DNA of 63,346 nucleotides from Planctomycetota bacterium (GTDB lineage Bacteria; Planctomycetota; SZUA-567), in the NCBI GenBank assembly GCA_031261425.1, contig JAISJR010000051.1, forward strand, positions 1 to 63,346. The letters run 5' to 3'. A program made the position numbers and the translations under genes. Shown here piece by piece: positions 44,309-52,348 of this stretch. Numbering within the stretch: position 1 is the first letter of the stretch; every line of letters starts with the position of its first letter. The notes beneath the pieces were generated by a model. It was given only the letters and a program-made list of their open reading frames with translations. It searched no databases and was not told the origin of the DNA.

Positions 44309-45673
44309 ATGGCAGAAATCAGATTTGAAGACCGTTCGTTCGGCAACAACCCGCATCAAATCGGCAAACAGCGCTTGCGGATTGGGCGCGACCCGTCGTG
44401 TCAGATTCAAATTCTCGACAAAAACATCAGCCGTCAGCACGCCGAAATTTTTCGCGTCGGCGAAATGTGTTTCATTCGCGACCTCAACAGCCGCAACGGG
44501 ATTAGCGTCAACGACCGCCGCGCCAAAGAAGAATTGTTGCGCGACGGCGACAAAATCCAAATCGGCGCGACGACGCTGATTTTCAGCGACCGCGGCGCGC
44601 CGGAATTTGCCGACGACGAAAAGGACACCGACGATTTGTCCGCCGTGTCCCTGAACCTCGAAGACCTGAACGACCCCGCGACCCTCACCGACCTCGCGAC
44701 GCGCCGCCTGCGCTTTTTGTGTCGCCTCGGCGTCGCGCTCGCCGCCGACGAAAATCTCGAAGAATTAAACGAGCAAATTTTGCCGCTCGTCGGCGAGCAG
44801 TTCGCCGCGGCGACGTATGTGTTCACGCGGCAGGCGGGCGGCGCGGTAACGCCGCTCGGCTCGTTTTTGCCGAACGGGTGCGAGCCGGGCAAAATTTCCA
44901 AAGCGATTATCAAGCGGACGCTGTTGGAGCGCCGGGCGCTCCGCATCGACGACGCGCACGGCGACGAGCGCTTTCAAGCGGAAGAAAGCGTGATTACGCG
45001 CGACATCGGCGCGGTGTTGTGCGCGCCGCTCTCCGCGACGAACGCGATTGACGGCGTGTTGTATCTCGCCGCGCCGACCGCCGACCAAAAATTCTCCGAC
45101 GACGACTTGGAATTATTGGCGGCGACGGCGACGCAACTCGGCGCGGCGTTGGCGCGGCAACGCGACTACCGGCAATTGGAAGACGATTTTTGGGGAACGC
45201 TCACGACGCTGACGAAAATTTTTGAGCAACCGGCGGAACGGGCGGAAGCGGTGGCGCACGCCGCGGTAACCATCGCCCGCCATTTGGCGTTGCCGCCGCG
45301 CAGTCGCCATTATTTGCAGTTGGCGGGCTTGTTGCACCGGCTCGGCGAAATCAGCGCGCCGGAATATGACCGCGTTGCGCCGTCCGCGCCCCTACCCGCC
45401 GACCGCCAAAAGGAACACGGCGAGCGGACGCTGGCGCTCATTCGCCCGTTTGACCGGAGCGGCGAGTTGGAAAAAATTTTACATTCGGTTTTTAGCGGGC
45501 AATATCATTTCGCCGACGCGCCGCTCGAAGCGCAAATTTTAGGGATGACGATAGAAATGTTCGGGCGTCTCGACCCGAACGACCCCAACGCCGCCGGCGA
45601 AGCCACCGCGCGGATTATCCGGGAACTAACGCCCAACCACGCGCACGAAACCATTCATCCGCAGTCGGCGTGA
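44309..45673 (+). CDS. FHA-GAF protein with degenerate HD-like C-terminus
   Basis: The 454-residue protein has an FHA domain (about 20-95: LRIGRDPSCQIQILDKNISRQHAEIFRVG ... RDLNSRNGISVNDRRA) for phosphothreonine binding. A GAF domain (about 145-290: LGVALAADENLEELNEQILPLVGEQFAAATYVFTRQ... ) follows. The C-terminal helical domain is laid out like an HD domain, but its metal-binding HD is replaced (LLHRLGEIS, HGERTLALIRPF). A catalytic output is therefore doubtful; a signalling or scaffold role is more likely. ATG 44309 is chosen where the FHA domain begins. Confidence 0.82.
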   Translation: MAEIRFEDRSFGNNPHQIGKQRLRIGRDPSCQIQILDKNISRQHAEIFRVGEMCFIRDLNSRNGISVNDRRAKEELLRDGDKIQIGATTLIFSDRGAPEFADDEKDTDDLSAVSLNLEDLNDPATLTDLATRRLRFLCRLGVALAADENLEELNEQILPLVGEQFAAATYVFTRQAGGAVTPLGSFLPNGCEPGKISKAIIKRTLLERRALRIDDAHGDERFQAEESVITRDIGAVLCAPLSATNAIDGVLYLAAPTADQKFSDDDLELLAATATQLGAALARQRDYRQLEDDFWGTLTTLTKIFEQPAERAEAVAHAAVTIARHLALPPRSRHYLQLAGLLHRLGEISAPEYDRVAPSAPLPADRQKEHGERTLALIRPFDRSGELEKILHSVFSGQYHFADAPLEAQILGMTIEMFGRLDPNDPNAAGEATARIIRELTPNHAHETIHPQSA

Positions 45674-45677
45674 AGCG

Positions 45678-45837
45678 CAATTAACAATTAACAATTAACA
45701 ATTAACAATTAACAATTAACAATTAAAAATTAACAATTAGACCTGTTTAATGAGCGGCGCCGTCGGCTTTAGCCGACGGTTTAAGGGCGCAAAATGATTC
45801 TTCAATTGTTAATTGTTAATTTTTAATTGTTAATTGA
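45678..45837. repeat. Family A hairpin with (AATTAAC)n arms around a CGTCGGCTTTAGCCGACG hairpin
   Basis: The left arm is about eight AATTAAC units and the right arm GTTAATTGTTAATT units. The usual core is replaced by AGACCTGTTTAATGAGCGG and a GTCGGCTTTAGCCGAC hairpin, as found in family B. This is a hybrid copy upstream of mutS. Confidence 0.75.
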
Positions 45838-45854
45838 AAAAGGAATCCCCCGCC

Positions 45855-48440
45855 ATGCCTCCCGCGAAAACGCCGATGCAGGAACAGTGGGCGGCGGCGA
45901 AAGCCGCGCATCCCGACGCGCTACTTCTATTTCGGATGGGCGATTTTTATGAAATGTTCGGCGACGACGCGAAACGCGCCGCCAATCTGCTCGGACTGAC
46001 GCTCACCACCCGCGACAAAGGCAAACCCGACGCGACGCCGATGGCGGGCGTCCCCTATCACGCGCTCGACCGCTATCTCAAAGAAATGCTCGCCGCCGGT
46101 TGGCGCGTCGCCATCTGCGAACAATTGGAAAGTCCCGCCGCCGCGACCGGCATCGTCAAACGCGGCGTGGTGCGCGTGGTTACGCCCGGCACCGTCGTGG
46201 ACGACGCCTGTTTGACCGATAAAAAAAATAATTTTCTCCTCGCCGTCGCCGCCGCTAAAAAGGACTTTGCCCTCGCCCTCGCCGACATTTCCACCGGCGA
46301 ATTTTTCGTCTGTCCCGCCTCATCCGCGTCGCTCCGCGAAGAGGTCGAGCGCTACGCGCCGAGCGAAATTTTGGCGCCGGTCGAATTGCTCCAAGCGGAC
46401 AAGCCGCTCGCCTTTCTCGCCGAGCAAAATTTTACCGGCGCGACCGTCGTCAAGCGCGACGGCTACGAATTTTCGCCGTCCGCGGGGCTGGCGAAATTGA
46501 CCGCGCATTTCGCCGTCGGCACGCTCGACGGTTTCGGGATTAGCGACCTACCCGCCGCCGTCGGCGCCGCCGCCGCGATTTTGTCCTACCTTGAAGAAAC
46601 GCAAAAAACCGCCCTGCCGCATCTTAAAGAATTGCGTCTCGTCCAACCCGACGGATTTCTCTTGTTGGACTACGCGACGCAACGCAATCTCGAAATCATC
46701 GCCGGCGCCAATCCGCAATTCACCCTGCTCGGCGCCGTTGACCGCACGCGCACCGCCGCCGGCGGACGCCTGCTCAAACGCTGGTTGCTCCAACCGTTGC
46801 GCGACTTAAACGCGATTGCGGCGCGGCAACAAAAAGTCGGCGCGTTGATGCGCGAAAATAATTGCCGCGAGCGGTTGCGCGACGAACTGCGGCAAATCGC
46901 CGACTTTGAGCGAATGTTGGCGCGTTTGGCGGCGCGGCGCGGCGGTCCGCGCGACTTGGCGGCGCTCGGCGCGGGCTTCGCCCACCTGCCGCTTCTCGGC
47001 GAAATTATCGCCGCGCTCGGCGCGGACGCATTTTCCGACGTGAACATCGACCCGCTCGCCGACCTCGCGGAATTGCTGAACGCGGCGATTGCGGACTCGC
47101 CGCCGCTTCTCGCGACCGACGGCGGTTTCATCAAAAGTTCGTATTCGACGGAACTGACGCGCCTGCGGGAATTATCCGGCGGCGGCAAAGAATGGTTGGA
47201 AAAATACGAGCGACGCGAGCGCGAGCGCACCGGCATCGCCTCGTTGAAAGTCGGCTTTAACCGCGTCTTCGGCTATTACTTGGAAGTAACCAACACCCAC
47301 CGCGCGAAAATTCCGCCGGACTACCGCCGCCAACAGACGCTCGCCAACGCCGAGCGCTGTTCGACGCCGGAATTGAAAAAATACGAAGAGCAAATTTTGG
47401 GCGCGGAGGAAAAAGCGAAAACGTTGGAGAGCGAAATTTTCGCGCAATTGACGGCGGCGGTGTTGGGCGCGACGCGGCGGATTCAAACCGTCGCGGCGAC
47501 GCTGGCGCAACTCGACGTGTTGAGCGCCTTCGCCGATTTGGGCGCGACGCGAAATTATATTTTGCCGGCGATGCGCGACGGCATTGAAACGACGATTACG
47601 GCGGGGCGGCATCCGGCGTTAGACCAACACCTCGCCGATTTCACGCCGAACGACACGGCGTTTGACGACGAACACGGACGGTTGCACATCATCACCGGAC
47701 CGAATATGGCGGGCAAAAGCACGTATATCCGGCAGGTCGCGTTGCTGACGATTTTGGCGCAAACCGGCGCGCCGATTCCGGCGGCGGCGGCGACCATCGG
47801 CGTCGTTGACCGCGTGTTCACGCGCATCGGCGCGGCGGACGATTTGGCGCGCGGGCAATCGACGTTTATGGTCGAGATGGCGGAAACGGCGAACATTTTG
47901 CACAACGCGACGGCGCGGTCGCTCATCATTTTAGACGAAGTCGGACGCGGCACTTCGACGTTCGACGGCGTGTCGTTGGCGTGGGCGATTACCGAATATC
48001 TGCACGAAACCGGGGCGCGGACGCTGTTCGCGACGCATTACCACGAACTCGCGGAGTTGGGCGACCTCCTGCCGCGGGCGCAAAATTACAACGTCGCGGT
48101 GCGCGAATGGAATCAGCAAGTTATTTTTCTGCACACGATTGCGACGGGCGCGGCGGCGCGGTCGTATGGCTTGCAAGTGGCGAAATTGGCGGGCTTGCCG
48201 AAATCGGTGCTGACGCGGGCGAAAAACATTTTGCAGAAATTGGAAAAAGAGGCGGCGCGGCGCGACATTGAAGTTTCCCGCGAGGGGACACCGATGATTG
48301 AAATGAGTTTGTTTGAGCCGACGAATTACGGCGAAGCGCTGGCGGAAATCGCGGCGGTCGAAGTGAACGAAATGACGCCGCTGGCGGCGCAACAAAAATT
48401 GGCGGCAATCGTCGAACGATGCCGCGAGGCGATAGGATAG
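45855..48440 (+). CDS. mutS: DNA mismatch repair protein MutS
   Basis: MutS recognises mismatches and recruits MutL. The 861-residue protein has the mismatch-binding FxE motif (GDFYEMFG) in the N-terminal domain, the connector and core clamp regions, and an ATPase domain with Walker A TGPNMAGKST (about residue 610), the signature ARGQSTFMVEM, and LDEVGRGTSTFDG. ATG 45855 follows AAGGA; an in-frame TTG start 21 bp earlier is less likely. mutL is not in the window. Confidence 0.97.
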   Translation: MPPAKTPMQEQWAAAKAAHPDALLLFRMGDFYEMFGDDAKRAANLLGLTLTTRDKGKPDATPMAGVPYHALDRYLKEMLAAGWRVAICEQLESPAAATGIVKRGVVRVVTPGTVVDDACLTDKKNNFLLAVAAAKKDFALALADISTGEFFVCPASSASLREEVERYAPSEILAPVELLQADKPLAFLAEQNFTGATVVKRDGYEFSPSAGLAKLTAHFAVGTLDGFGISDLPAAVGAAAAILSYLEETQKTALPHLKELRLVQPDGFLLLDYATQRNLEIIAGANPQFTLLGAVDRTRTAAGGRLLKRWLLQPLRDLNAIAARQQKVGALMRENNCRERLRDELRQIADFERMLARLAARRGGPRDLAALGAGFAHLPLLGEIIAALGADAFSDVNIDPLADLAELLNAAIADSPPLLATDGGFIKSSYSTELTRLRELSGGGKEWLEKYERRERERTGIASLKVGFNRVFGYYLEVTNTHRAKIPPDYRRQQTLANAERCSTPELKKYEEQILGAEEKAKTLESEIFAQLTAAVLGATRRIQTVAATLAQLDVLSAFADLGATRNYILPAMRDGIETTITAGRHPALDQHLADFTPNDTAFDDEHGRLHIITGPNMAGKSTYIRQVALLTILAQTGAPIPAAAATIGVVDRVFTRIGAADDLARGQSTFMVEMAETANILHNATARSLIILDEVGRGTSTFDGVSLAWAITEYLHETGARTLFATHYHELAELGDLLPRAQNYNVAVREWNQQVIFLHTIATGAAARSYGLQVAKLAGLPKSVLTRAKNILQKLEKEAARRDIEVSREGTPMIEMSLFEPTNYGEALAEIAAVEVNEMTPLAAQQKLAAIVERCREAIG

Positions 48441-48614
48441 AGTCAATTAAGAATTAAAAATTACGAATTGCAACCGCGCCGAGTTGAGACCGCAGGGCGG
48501 GGCTTGCCCCCGCCCGCTTAAAATCATTCCCGAACTTCTTTTTTTCTCACGAAAGCACGGCGGACACGGAGAAATTTAACTCGTGTTACGCGGTCAACCC
48601 TATTCGCGCGCTTG

Positions 48615-48754
48615 GCGGTTAATTGCCCCACGCTTTAGCGTGGGGTCGGCGGTCAGAAAAAGAAAGGGGCTTTAGCCCAAATTCTGTTATTCGGCTAAAG
48701 CCGTTTTTTTAATCCGCTCTTGACCCCACGCTAAAGCGTGGGGCGATTAACCGC
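48615..48754. repeat. Composite palindromic repeat, family B copy 2
   Basis: Outer GCGGTTAATTGCCCCACGC and its complement GCGTGGGGCGATTAACCGC enclose CACGCTTTAGCGTG, then TCGGCGGTCA..., GGGGCTTTAGCCCA and TCGGCTAAAGCCG hairpins. The inner order equals that of 179-352. Confidence 0.8.
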
Positions 48755-48765
48755 TAACTTTATAG

Positions 48766-48828
48766 ACAAATTTTTTCATGAGGCACGCTCGCATCTATCT
48801 TTTGGCGATTTTCGCGTTCTCGCGATGC
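48766..48828 (+). repeat. Imperfect direct repeat, left copy
   Basis: ACAAATTTTTT, GAGGC-CGC-CGC and CTTTTGGCGATT recur in order at 50097-50155 with about 80% identity. The two copies bracket the AAA/DUF4143 gene. Confidence 0.6.
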
Positions 48829-48881
48829 GCTATTAAGAATGGCTTGCAGACCCTATTATTTTCCAGAAAATCAGAAGTACG

Positions 48882-48915
48882 ACTTCTAATTTGCTCGATT
48901 TGACAAATTAGAAGT
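48882..48915. promoter_or_regulatory. Inverted repeat upstream of the ATPase gene
   Basis: ACTTCTAATTTG and CAAATTAGAAGT (perfect 12-bp arms, 10-nt spacer) lie 35 bp before the start. This could be an operator or a structured leader, but nothing else tests it. Confidence 0.45.
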
Positions 48916-48949
48916 TGAACTGCCATTCCGTCTATATTGGGATAAACGT

Positions 48950-50110
48950 ATGATTATACGGGAATTAAAATCTGAATTAGAACGGTTGATACGCTCGTTT
49001 AAGGTCATTGCGGTAACCGGTCCGCGGCAATCGGGGAAAACCACGCTCTGCAAAATGGCGTTCCCCGACTACGTTTATTTCAATCTTGACCGCCTTGAAG
49101 TAGTGGAAGAAATTGAAAAATCGCCCGAAATTTTTTTGCGACAATACGGAAAAAACGGCGTGATATTGGATGAAGCGCAAAATTATCCCCGGATTTTTCC
49201 GCATATAAAAGTGGTCGCCGACGAAGCCCCGTCCCATCGTTTCGTGCTTACCGGTAGCAGTAATTTTTTATTATTGGAAAAAATCACGGAGTCGCTGGCG
49301 GGTAGAGTCGCGCTCCATACTTTGTTGCCGCTGTCGTTGTCCGAATTGCGCTCCCTCGCGGAAACCGCCACGGAAAATCTGTTATTTCGCGGCGGTTATC
49401 CCGCGATTTGGGGCGATAATATCGCGCCGTTGGATTTAGCCGCCAACTACTACAACACCTATGTCGAACGCGACGTGCGGCAAATCATCAACCTTAAAGA
49501 CCGCAGTAAATTTCAGATTTTTATTCGCCTTTGCGCCGGTAGAATCGGCGCGGAGTTTAACGCTTCGGCGTTGTCTAACGAAGTCGGCGTTTCTTTTCAT
49601 ACGATTCAGGAATGGTTGAGTATCCTCGAAGCGTCTTATGTCATTTTTCGCTTGCCGCCGTTTTACCAAAATATCGGCAAACGCTTGGTAAAAACGCCAA
49701 AAATTTATTTTTATGACACGGCGCTGGTCTGTTTTTTGCTCGGTCTTGAAAACGCGGCACAATTGCCAACGCATCCGTTATACGGGGCGATTTTTGAAAA
49801 TTACGCGGTGTTGGAACTGTTGAAAGCGCGGCTTAATGCCGGCAAAACGCCTAATCTTTTCTTTTATCGCGACCAAGCCCAACACGAAGTTGACGTGGTG
49901 CAGGAATTTGGCGTCGGTTATCGGGCGTATGAAATAAAATCGGCGACCGCTTTTCATACGAGTTTTACGAAAAATCTTGATTATCTGAAAAAACTTTTGG
50001 GCGACCGCTTGCTTTCGACCAAGGTCATTTTCGACGGCGCCGTTGAACTCAACGCGAAAGAAAACGGGGCGCTTAATTTCAGGAGCATAAAAAATGAACA
50101 AATTTTTTAA
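48950..50110 (+). CDS. AAA-family ATPase with DUF4143 domain
   Basis: The 386-residue protein has Walker A GPRQSGKTTL (about 25-34) and Walker B GVILDEAQNYP, then sensor-like FVLTGSSNFLL, as in the AAA_14 family. The C-terminal DUF4143 region includes a wHTH-like segment (ASALSNEVGVSFHTIQEWLSILEASYVIFRLPPF) and an end resembling a PD-(D/E)XK core (FFYRDQAQHEVDVVQE... AYEIKSAT). Such genes are common accessory genes of unknown cellular role. Codon use is less G+C-rich than its neighbours. It may be a recent arrival (see the direct repeats). Confidence 0.9.
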   Translation: MIIRELKSELERLIRSFKVIAVTGPRQSGKTTLCKMAFPDYVYFNLDRLEVVEEIEKSPEIFLRQYGKNGVILDEAQNYPRIFPHIKVVADEAPSHRFVLTGSSNFLLLEKITESLAGRVALHTLLPLSLSELRSLAETATENLLFRGGYPAIWGDNIAPLDLAANYYNTYVERDVRQIINLKDRSKFQIFIRLCAGRIGAEFNASALSNEVGVSFHTIQEWLSILEASYVIFRLPPFYQNIGKRLVKTPKIYFYDTALVCFLLGLENAAQLPTHPLYGAIFENYAVLELLKARLNAGKTPNLFFYRDQAQHEVDVVQEFGVGYRAYEIKSATAFHTSFTKNLDYLKKLLGDRLLSTKVIFDGAVELNAKENGALNFRSIKNEQIF

Positions 50111-50225
50111 CGAGGCGCGCGCCTGTCTTTTGGCGATTCTCGCCGGTTCCGCGACGGCGGGTTATGACGGCGAAACGTCCGCCGTAACCGCCTCGCCGAC
50201 GAAAATCAACATTTTCCATTTTTAA
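50094..50225 (+). CDS. Short secreted-type peptide, possible remnant
   Basis: A 43-codon frame (MNKFFNEARACLLAILAGSATAG...) reads like a signal peptide and a short tail. It overlaps the end of the ATPase gene by 17 bp and ends just before mnmG. It may be a real small gene or the 3' part of a gene into which the ATPase inserted; the left direct repeat resembles its beginning. Confidence 0.4.
   Translation: MNKFFNEARACLLAILAGSATAGYDGETSAVTASPTKINIFHF
50097..50155 (+). repeat. Imperfect direct repeat, right copy
   Basis: Partner of 48766-48828: ACAAATTTTTT, GAGGCGCGCG and CTTTTGGCGATTCTCGCC. It coincides with the small open frame. Confidence 0.6.
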
Positions 50226-50236
50226 TGGTTTTATTT

Positions 50237-52036
50237 ATGTTCACCGACCTGCTCGTCATTGGCGCCGGACACGCCGGCTGTGAAGCCGCGCTCGCGGCGG
50301 CGCGGCTCGGCGTGAGCGTCGTCGTCGCCACGTTCGCGCTCGACGCCGTCGCGCAAATGTCGTGCAATCCCGCCGTCGGCGGACTCGCCAAAGGGCAACT
50401 CGTCCGCGAAATCGACGCGCTCGGCGGCGCGATGGGACTCGCCATCGACGCCACCGGCATCCAATTCAAAATGCTCAATTCCTCGAAAGGCGCGTCCGTC
50501 CGCTCGCCGCGCGCCCAAGCCGACAAATGGGCGTATCAACACTGGATGAAAGCGTATCTCGAAAAAACGCCGCGCGTCCATTTGTTGCAAGAAGAAATCG
50601 TCGAAATCGTCGCGGACGGCGGCAACATCATCGGCGCGAAAACCGCGCTCGGTCGCGAAATTTCCTGCCGCGCCGTCGTCGTTTGCGCCGGCACGTTCAT
50701 CAGCGGCAAAACGCACGTCGGCGCGCGTATCGACGCCGGCGGACGCCTCGGCGAACGCGCCGCCGTGTCGCTTAACGAAAGTTTGCAACGGCTCGGCTTG
50801 CCGCTCCGCCGCCTGAAAACCGGCACCTGTCCGCGTCTTGACGCTAAAACGGTGGATTTTTCCGCGATGCGCCGCGAAGACGGCGACGCGCCGCCGCAAC
50901 CGTTTAGTTATCTGACGGAAAAATTAGACCTCGAACAAGTCCCCTGCTGGTCAACGTGGACGACGGAAATTTCGCATCGCATCGTCGAAGAAATTCTGCC
51001 CGCGACGCCGCTGTTTTCGGGACAAATTACCGGCGTCGGACCGCGCTACTGCCCGTCGTTCGAGTTGAAAGTCGCGCGTTTCCCCGACAAAAAAAGTCAT
51101 CATCTTTTCATCGAGCCGGAGAGCCGCGCCGGCGGCGAATTGTATGTCAACGGTATGTCCACCAGCGTCGCGCCGGAAACGCAAATCGCGCTGATTAACA
51201 GCGTCCCCGGTTTGCGGGACGCGCGTATCACGCGCTTCGGCTACGCGGTCGAATACGCCGCCGTCGAGCCGCGCGCCTTGCGCGACACGTTGGAAAGCAA
51301 AGACCTCGGCGGACTGTTTCTCGCCGGACAGGTCAACGGCACGTCGGGCTACGAAGAAGCCGCCGCGCAGGGCTTGGTGGCGGGCGTCAACGCGGCGTGT
51401 AAAATTTTGGGGCGCGAGCCGTTGCGCTTGCGGCGCGACGAGGCGTATATCGGCGTGTTGATTGACGACATCGTTACGCGCGGGACGGCGGAACCGTATC
51501 GCCTGTTCACCAGCCGCGCCGAACATCGCCTGTCGTTGCGGCACGACAACGCCGATTTGCGCTTGACGGCGAAGGCGCGCGAATTTGGCTTGATTGACGC
51601 CGAGCGCGCCGACCGCGTCGCGGCGTTGCAAAACGAAATTGCCGAATTGCAAAACGAATTGCGGCGGCGCGGCAACGAGCGGGCGACGGCGGAGCAAATG
51701 CTGAAAAATCCGCAGGGTCAATGGGCGGACGTGGCGGCGCTCGCTCCGGTCTTTGGTAAATTCAGCGAGCGGGCAATCAACGAGGCGACCTTGACGGCGC
51801 GTTACGCCGGTTATTTGACGCGGCAAAACGCGCAGTGGGAAAAAATTCAGCGCCACGCCGAGACGCGAATTCCGGCGGATTTTTCCTACGCGCCGCTGAC
51901 CGGTTTGCGGACGGAAGCGAAAGAGAAATTGACGAACATCCGCCCGGAAACGCTGGCGCAGGCGATGCGTATCGAAGGCGTCTCGCCCGCGGACATCGCG
52001 ATTCTGGCGTTGCACTTGAAGACAATTAAAAATTAA
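50237..52036 (+). CDS. mnmG: tRNA uridine-5-carboxymethylaminomethyl modification enzyme MnmG
   Basis: MnmG (GidA), with MnmE, makes the cmnm5 modification at the wobble uridine. The 599-residue protein opens with the FAD-binding LVIGAGHAGCEAALAAARLG, then CNPAVGGLAKGQLVREIDALGGAMG, RLKTGTCPRLD and the C-terminal MRIEGVSPADIAILALHLK. It is slightly shorter than the usual 620-630. ATG 50237 (MFTDLLVIGAG) is preferred over the ATG 12 bp upstream; neither has a clear Shine-Dalgarno. The last residues TIKN are repeat-arm-encoded. rsmG, often its neighbour, is about 10 kb away. Confidence 0.96.
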   Translation: MFTDLLVIGAGHAGCEAALAAARLGVSVVVATFALDAVAQMSCNPAVGGLAKGQLVREIDALGGAMGLAIDATGIQFKMLNSSKGASVRSPRAQADKWAYQHWMKAYLEKTPRVHLLQEEIVEIVADGGNIIGAKTALGREISCRAVVVCAGTFISGKTHVGARIDAGGRLGERAAVSLNESLQRLGLPLRRLKTGTCPRLDAKTVDFSAMRREDGDAPPQPFSYLTEKLDLEQVPCWSTWTTEISHRIVEEILPATPLFSGQITGVGPRYCPSFELKVARFPDKKSHHLFIEPESRAGGELYVNGMSTSVAPETQIALINSVPGLRDARITRFGYAVEYAAVEPRALRDTLESKDLGGLFLAGQVNGTSGYEEAAAQGLVAGVNAACKILGREPLRLRRDEAYIGVLIDDIVTRGTAEPYRLFTSRAEHRLSLRHDNADLRLTAKAREFGLIDAERADRVAALQNEIAELQNELRRRGNERATAEQMLKNPQGQWADVAALAPVFGKFSERAINEATLTARYAGYLTRQNAQWEKIQRHAETRIPADFSYAPLTGLRTEAKEKLTNIRPETLAQAMRIEGVSPADIAILALHLKTIKN

Positions 52037-52044
52037 GAATTAAA

Positions 52045-52270
52045 AACTCGTGTTAAAAAAAAGATTTTTTGTCCACGAATTACACGAATTAACACGAATT
52101 TTTTTCTCACAGAGGCACAGAGACACAGAGTTCCACCGAGAAAAAACTAAATCAAAAAACTCTTTATTTTTTCTCTTTTCTCTCTCTGCGCCTCTGTGGC
52201 TCGGTGAGAAATCTCTTGCTCTTAATTCGTGTTAATTCGTCTAATTCGTGAAAATTCGTGTTAAGTTCTT
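52045..52270. repeat. Composite palindrome with CACGAATT and CACAGAG arms
   Basis: The outer arms are ACACGAATTAACACGAATT-type and its complement AATTCGTGTTAATTCGT. The inner arms are CACAGAGGCACAGAGACAC and CTGCGCCTCTGTGGCTC, around an AT-rich centre. The two arm types, each of tandem degenerate units, nest inside each other. No gene is supported in 52037-52348. Confidence 0.8.
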
Positions 52271-52348
52271 TTCGTGTTCATTTACGGCTTCTTTTTTTGC
52301 GCGTAATGTGAGTTTCTAATTTTTAATTGCCTTTACCGGAGAACAACG

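Larger units (their letters stand above)
48447..48949. other. Gene-free region with several repeats
   Basis: The region holds a half arm of family A (48447-48471), a CACGGCGGACACGGAG-type segment (about 48551-48573) seen widely as a low-copy bacterial repeat, the family B copy, and the left copy of a direct repeat. An inverted repeat lies just before the ATPase gene. I see no gene in these 500 bp. Confidence 0.6.

Noticed and set aside
45678-45740. Possible CRISPR array from the (AATTAAC)n tract
   Set aside because: The units are contiguous 7-mers without spacers, and the tract is mirrored on the other side; no cas genes are present.
50951-52015. 354-codon minus-strand frame
   Set aside because: It is antisense to mnmG, with no recognisable domain.
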